Source: a candidate division WWE3 bacterium
Lineage (GTDB): Bacteria > Patescibacteriota > WWE3 > 2-01-FULL-39-13
Reading direction: 5' to 3'
DNA length: 14,102 nucleotides
Assembly (NCBI GenBank): GCA_027002375.1
Contig: JALWZX010000054.1
Coordinates: forward strand, 1-14,102
The stretch's first letter is position 1, and each line of letters starts with the position of its first letter. Made by a program: the position numbers and the translations under genes. Below, one piece after another: positions 13,889 through 14,102 of the stretch. Below the pieces are notes generated by a model. It saw only the letters and a program-made list of their open reading frames with translations. It was not told the origin of the DNA and searched no databases.

Positions 13889-14102
13889 CCTATATCAACT
13901 TTTTAACAAAAAGCAGGATGAAAGTCAGGTGTAAACGCACTTATTCTTGATTTAATCAACAGATCGGTTTAGTATGGGGAGCGTTCATTTTTTGGCGCTT
14001 AGGAGTTTAGAAAACGTTGGAATAACAACATTCTTATTTTTAGCTTTTTGAATCGAACTTTTCCCGTTTAAATGTTTAAATTTTCGCTTACAATCGGTGA
14101 AA
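13889..14102. other. Gene-free right edge
   Basis: I see no credible gene or RNA in these 214 bp. Directly after the helicase stop there is an A/T inverted repeat CTTTTT-AAC-AAAAAG (about 13899-13913), a poor terminator candidate. A short AGCG/CGCT pair with a long loop lies near 13980-14001. The rest is unassigned and may be the upstream region of a gene beyond the window. Confidence 0.4.

Noticed and set aside
13918..14010. Short plus-strand frame after the helicase (MKVRCKRTYS, then TGA, continuing open to a TAG).
   Set aside because: It is interrupted by TGA, and nothing in the window supports TGA as a sense codon. The peptide is short and unrecognised.
14030..14075. GTTCGATTC on the minus strand, resembling a tRNA T-loop.
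   Set aside because: The flanking bases do not pair to form a T stem, and no acceptor, D or anticodon arm is recognisable nearby.

Overview
This AT-rich window most likely comes from a small-genome bacterium of the Candidate Phyla Radiation (Patescibacteria) type. That placement is an inference. It rests on low GC, compact gene packing, a near absence of Shine-Dalgarno sequences, shortened repair proteins, and a secreted and a single-pass membrane protein of low complexity that I cannot assign to any family. All ten complete genes end in TAA or TAG, and the repair genes read through without in-frame TGA. This argues against the TGA=Gly code of Absconditabacteria and Gracilibacteria. I cannot name the lineage.

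Layout from left to right: the C-terminal tail of an unknown gene (2-118, +); an aldose 1-epimerase / hexose-6-phosphate mutarotase family gene (206 or 149 to 1153, +); a four-helix membrane protein of the PF04020 (YvlD / 'phage holin superfamily IV') type (1122-1532, -), which overlaps the epimerase tail to tail; and a 125-bp multi-hairpin repeat (1535-1659). Next comes a 9-kb block entirely on the minus strand, read right to left: uvrB, a secreted coiled-coil protein, a Q/N/D-rich single-pass membrane protein, uvrA and uvrC. A second copy of the multi-hairpin repeat, in inverted orientation, closes the block (10878-10999). Beyond it lie lexA (+), an unrecognised 328-residue gene (-) converging on lexA with a 2-bp gap, and an SF1B Dda/RecD-like helicase (+) that is divergent from the 328-residue gene with only 19 bp between start codons. 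The last 214 bp have no recognisable gene.

Functionally this is a DNA-damage island. UvrA, UvrB and UvrC form the nucleotide-excision repair nuclease, LexA is the SOS repressor that would be expected to control them, and the helicase may work in repair or recombination. Two envelope-type genes of unknown role sit as a coupled pair between uvrB and uvrA.

The most unusual element is the repeat. Two roughly 85% identical copies, each folding into four short hairpins in a row, bracket the uvr block as inverted repeats. Each copy lies directly upstream of the outward-facing gene (the PF04020 gene or lexA). Copy 1 also supplies the stop codon of uvrC, whose product lacks the usual C-terminal helix-hairpin-helix domain. 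Several genes have a -10-like hexamer only 6-7 nt before the start codon, which suggests leaderless mRNAs.
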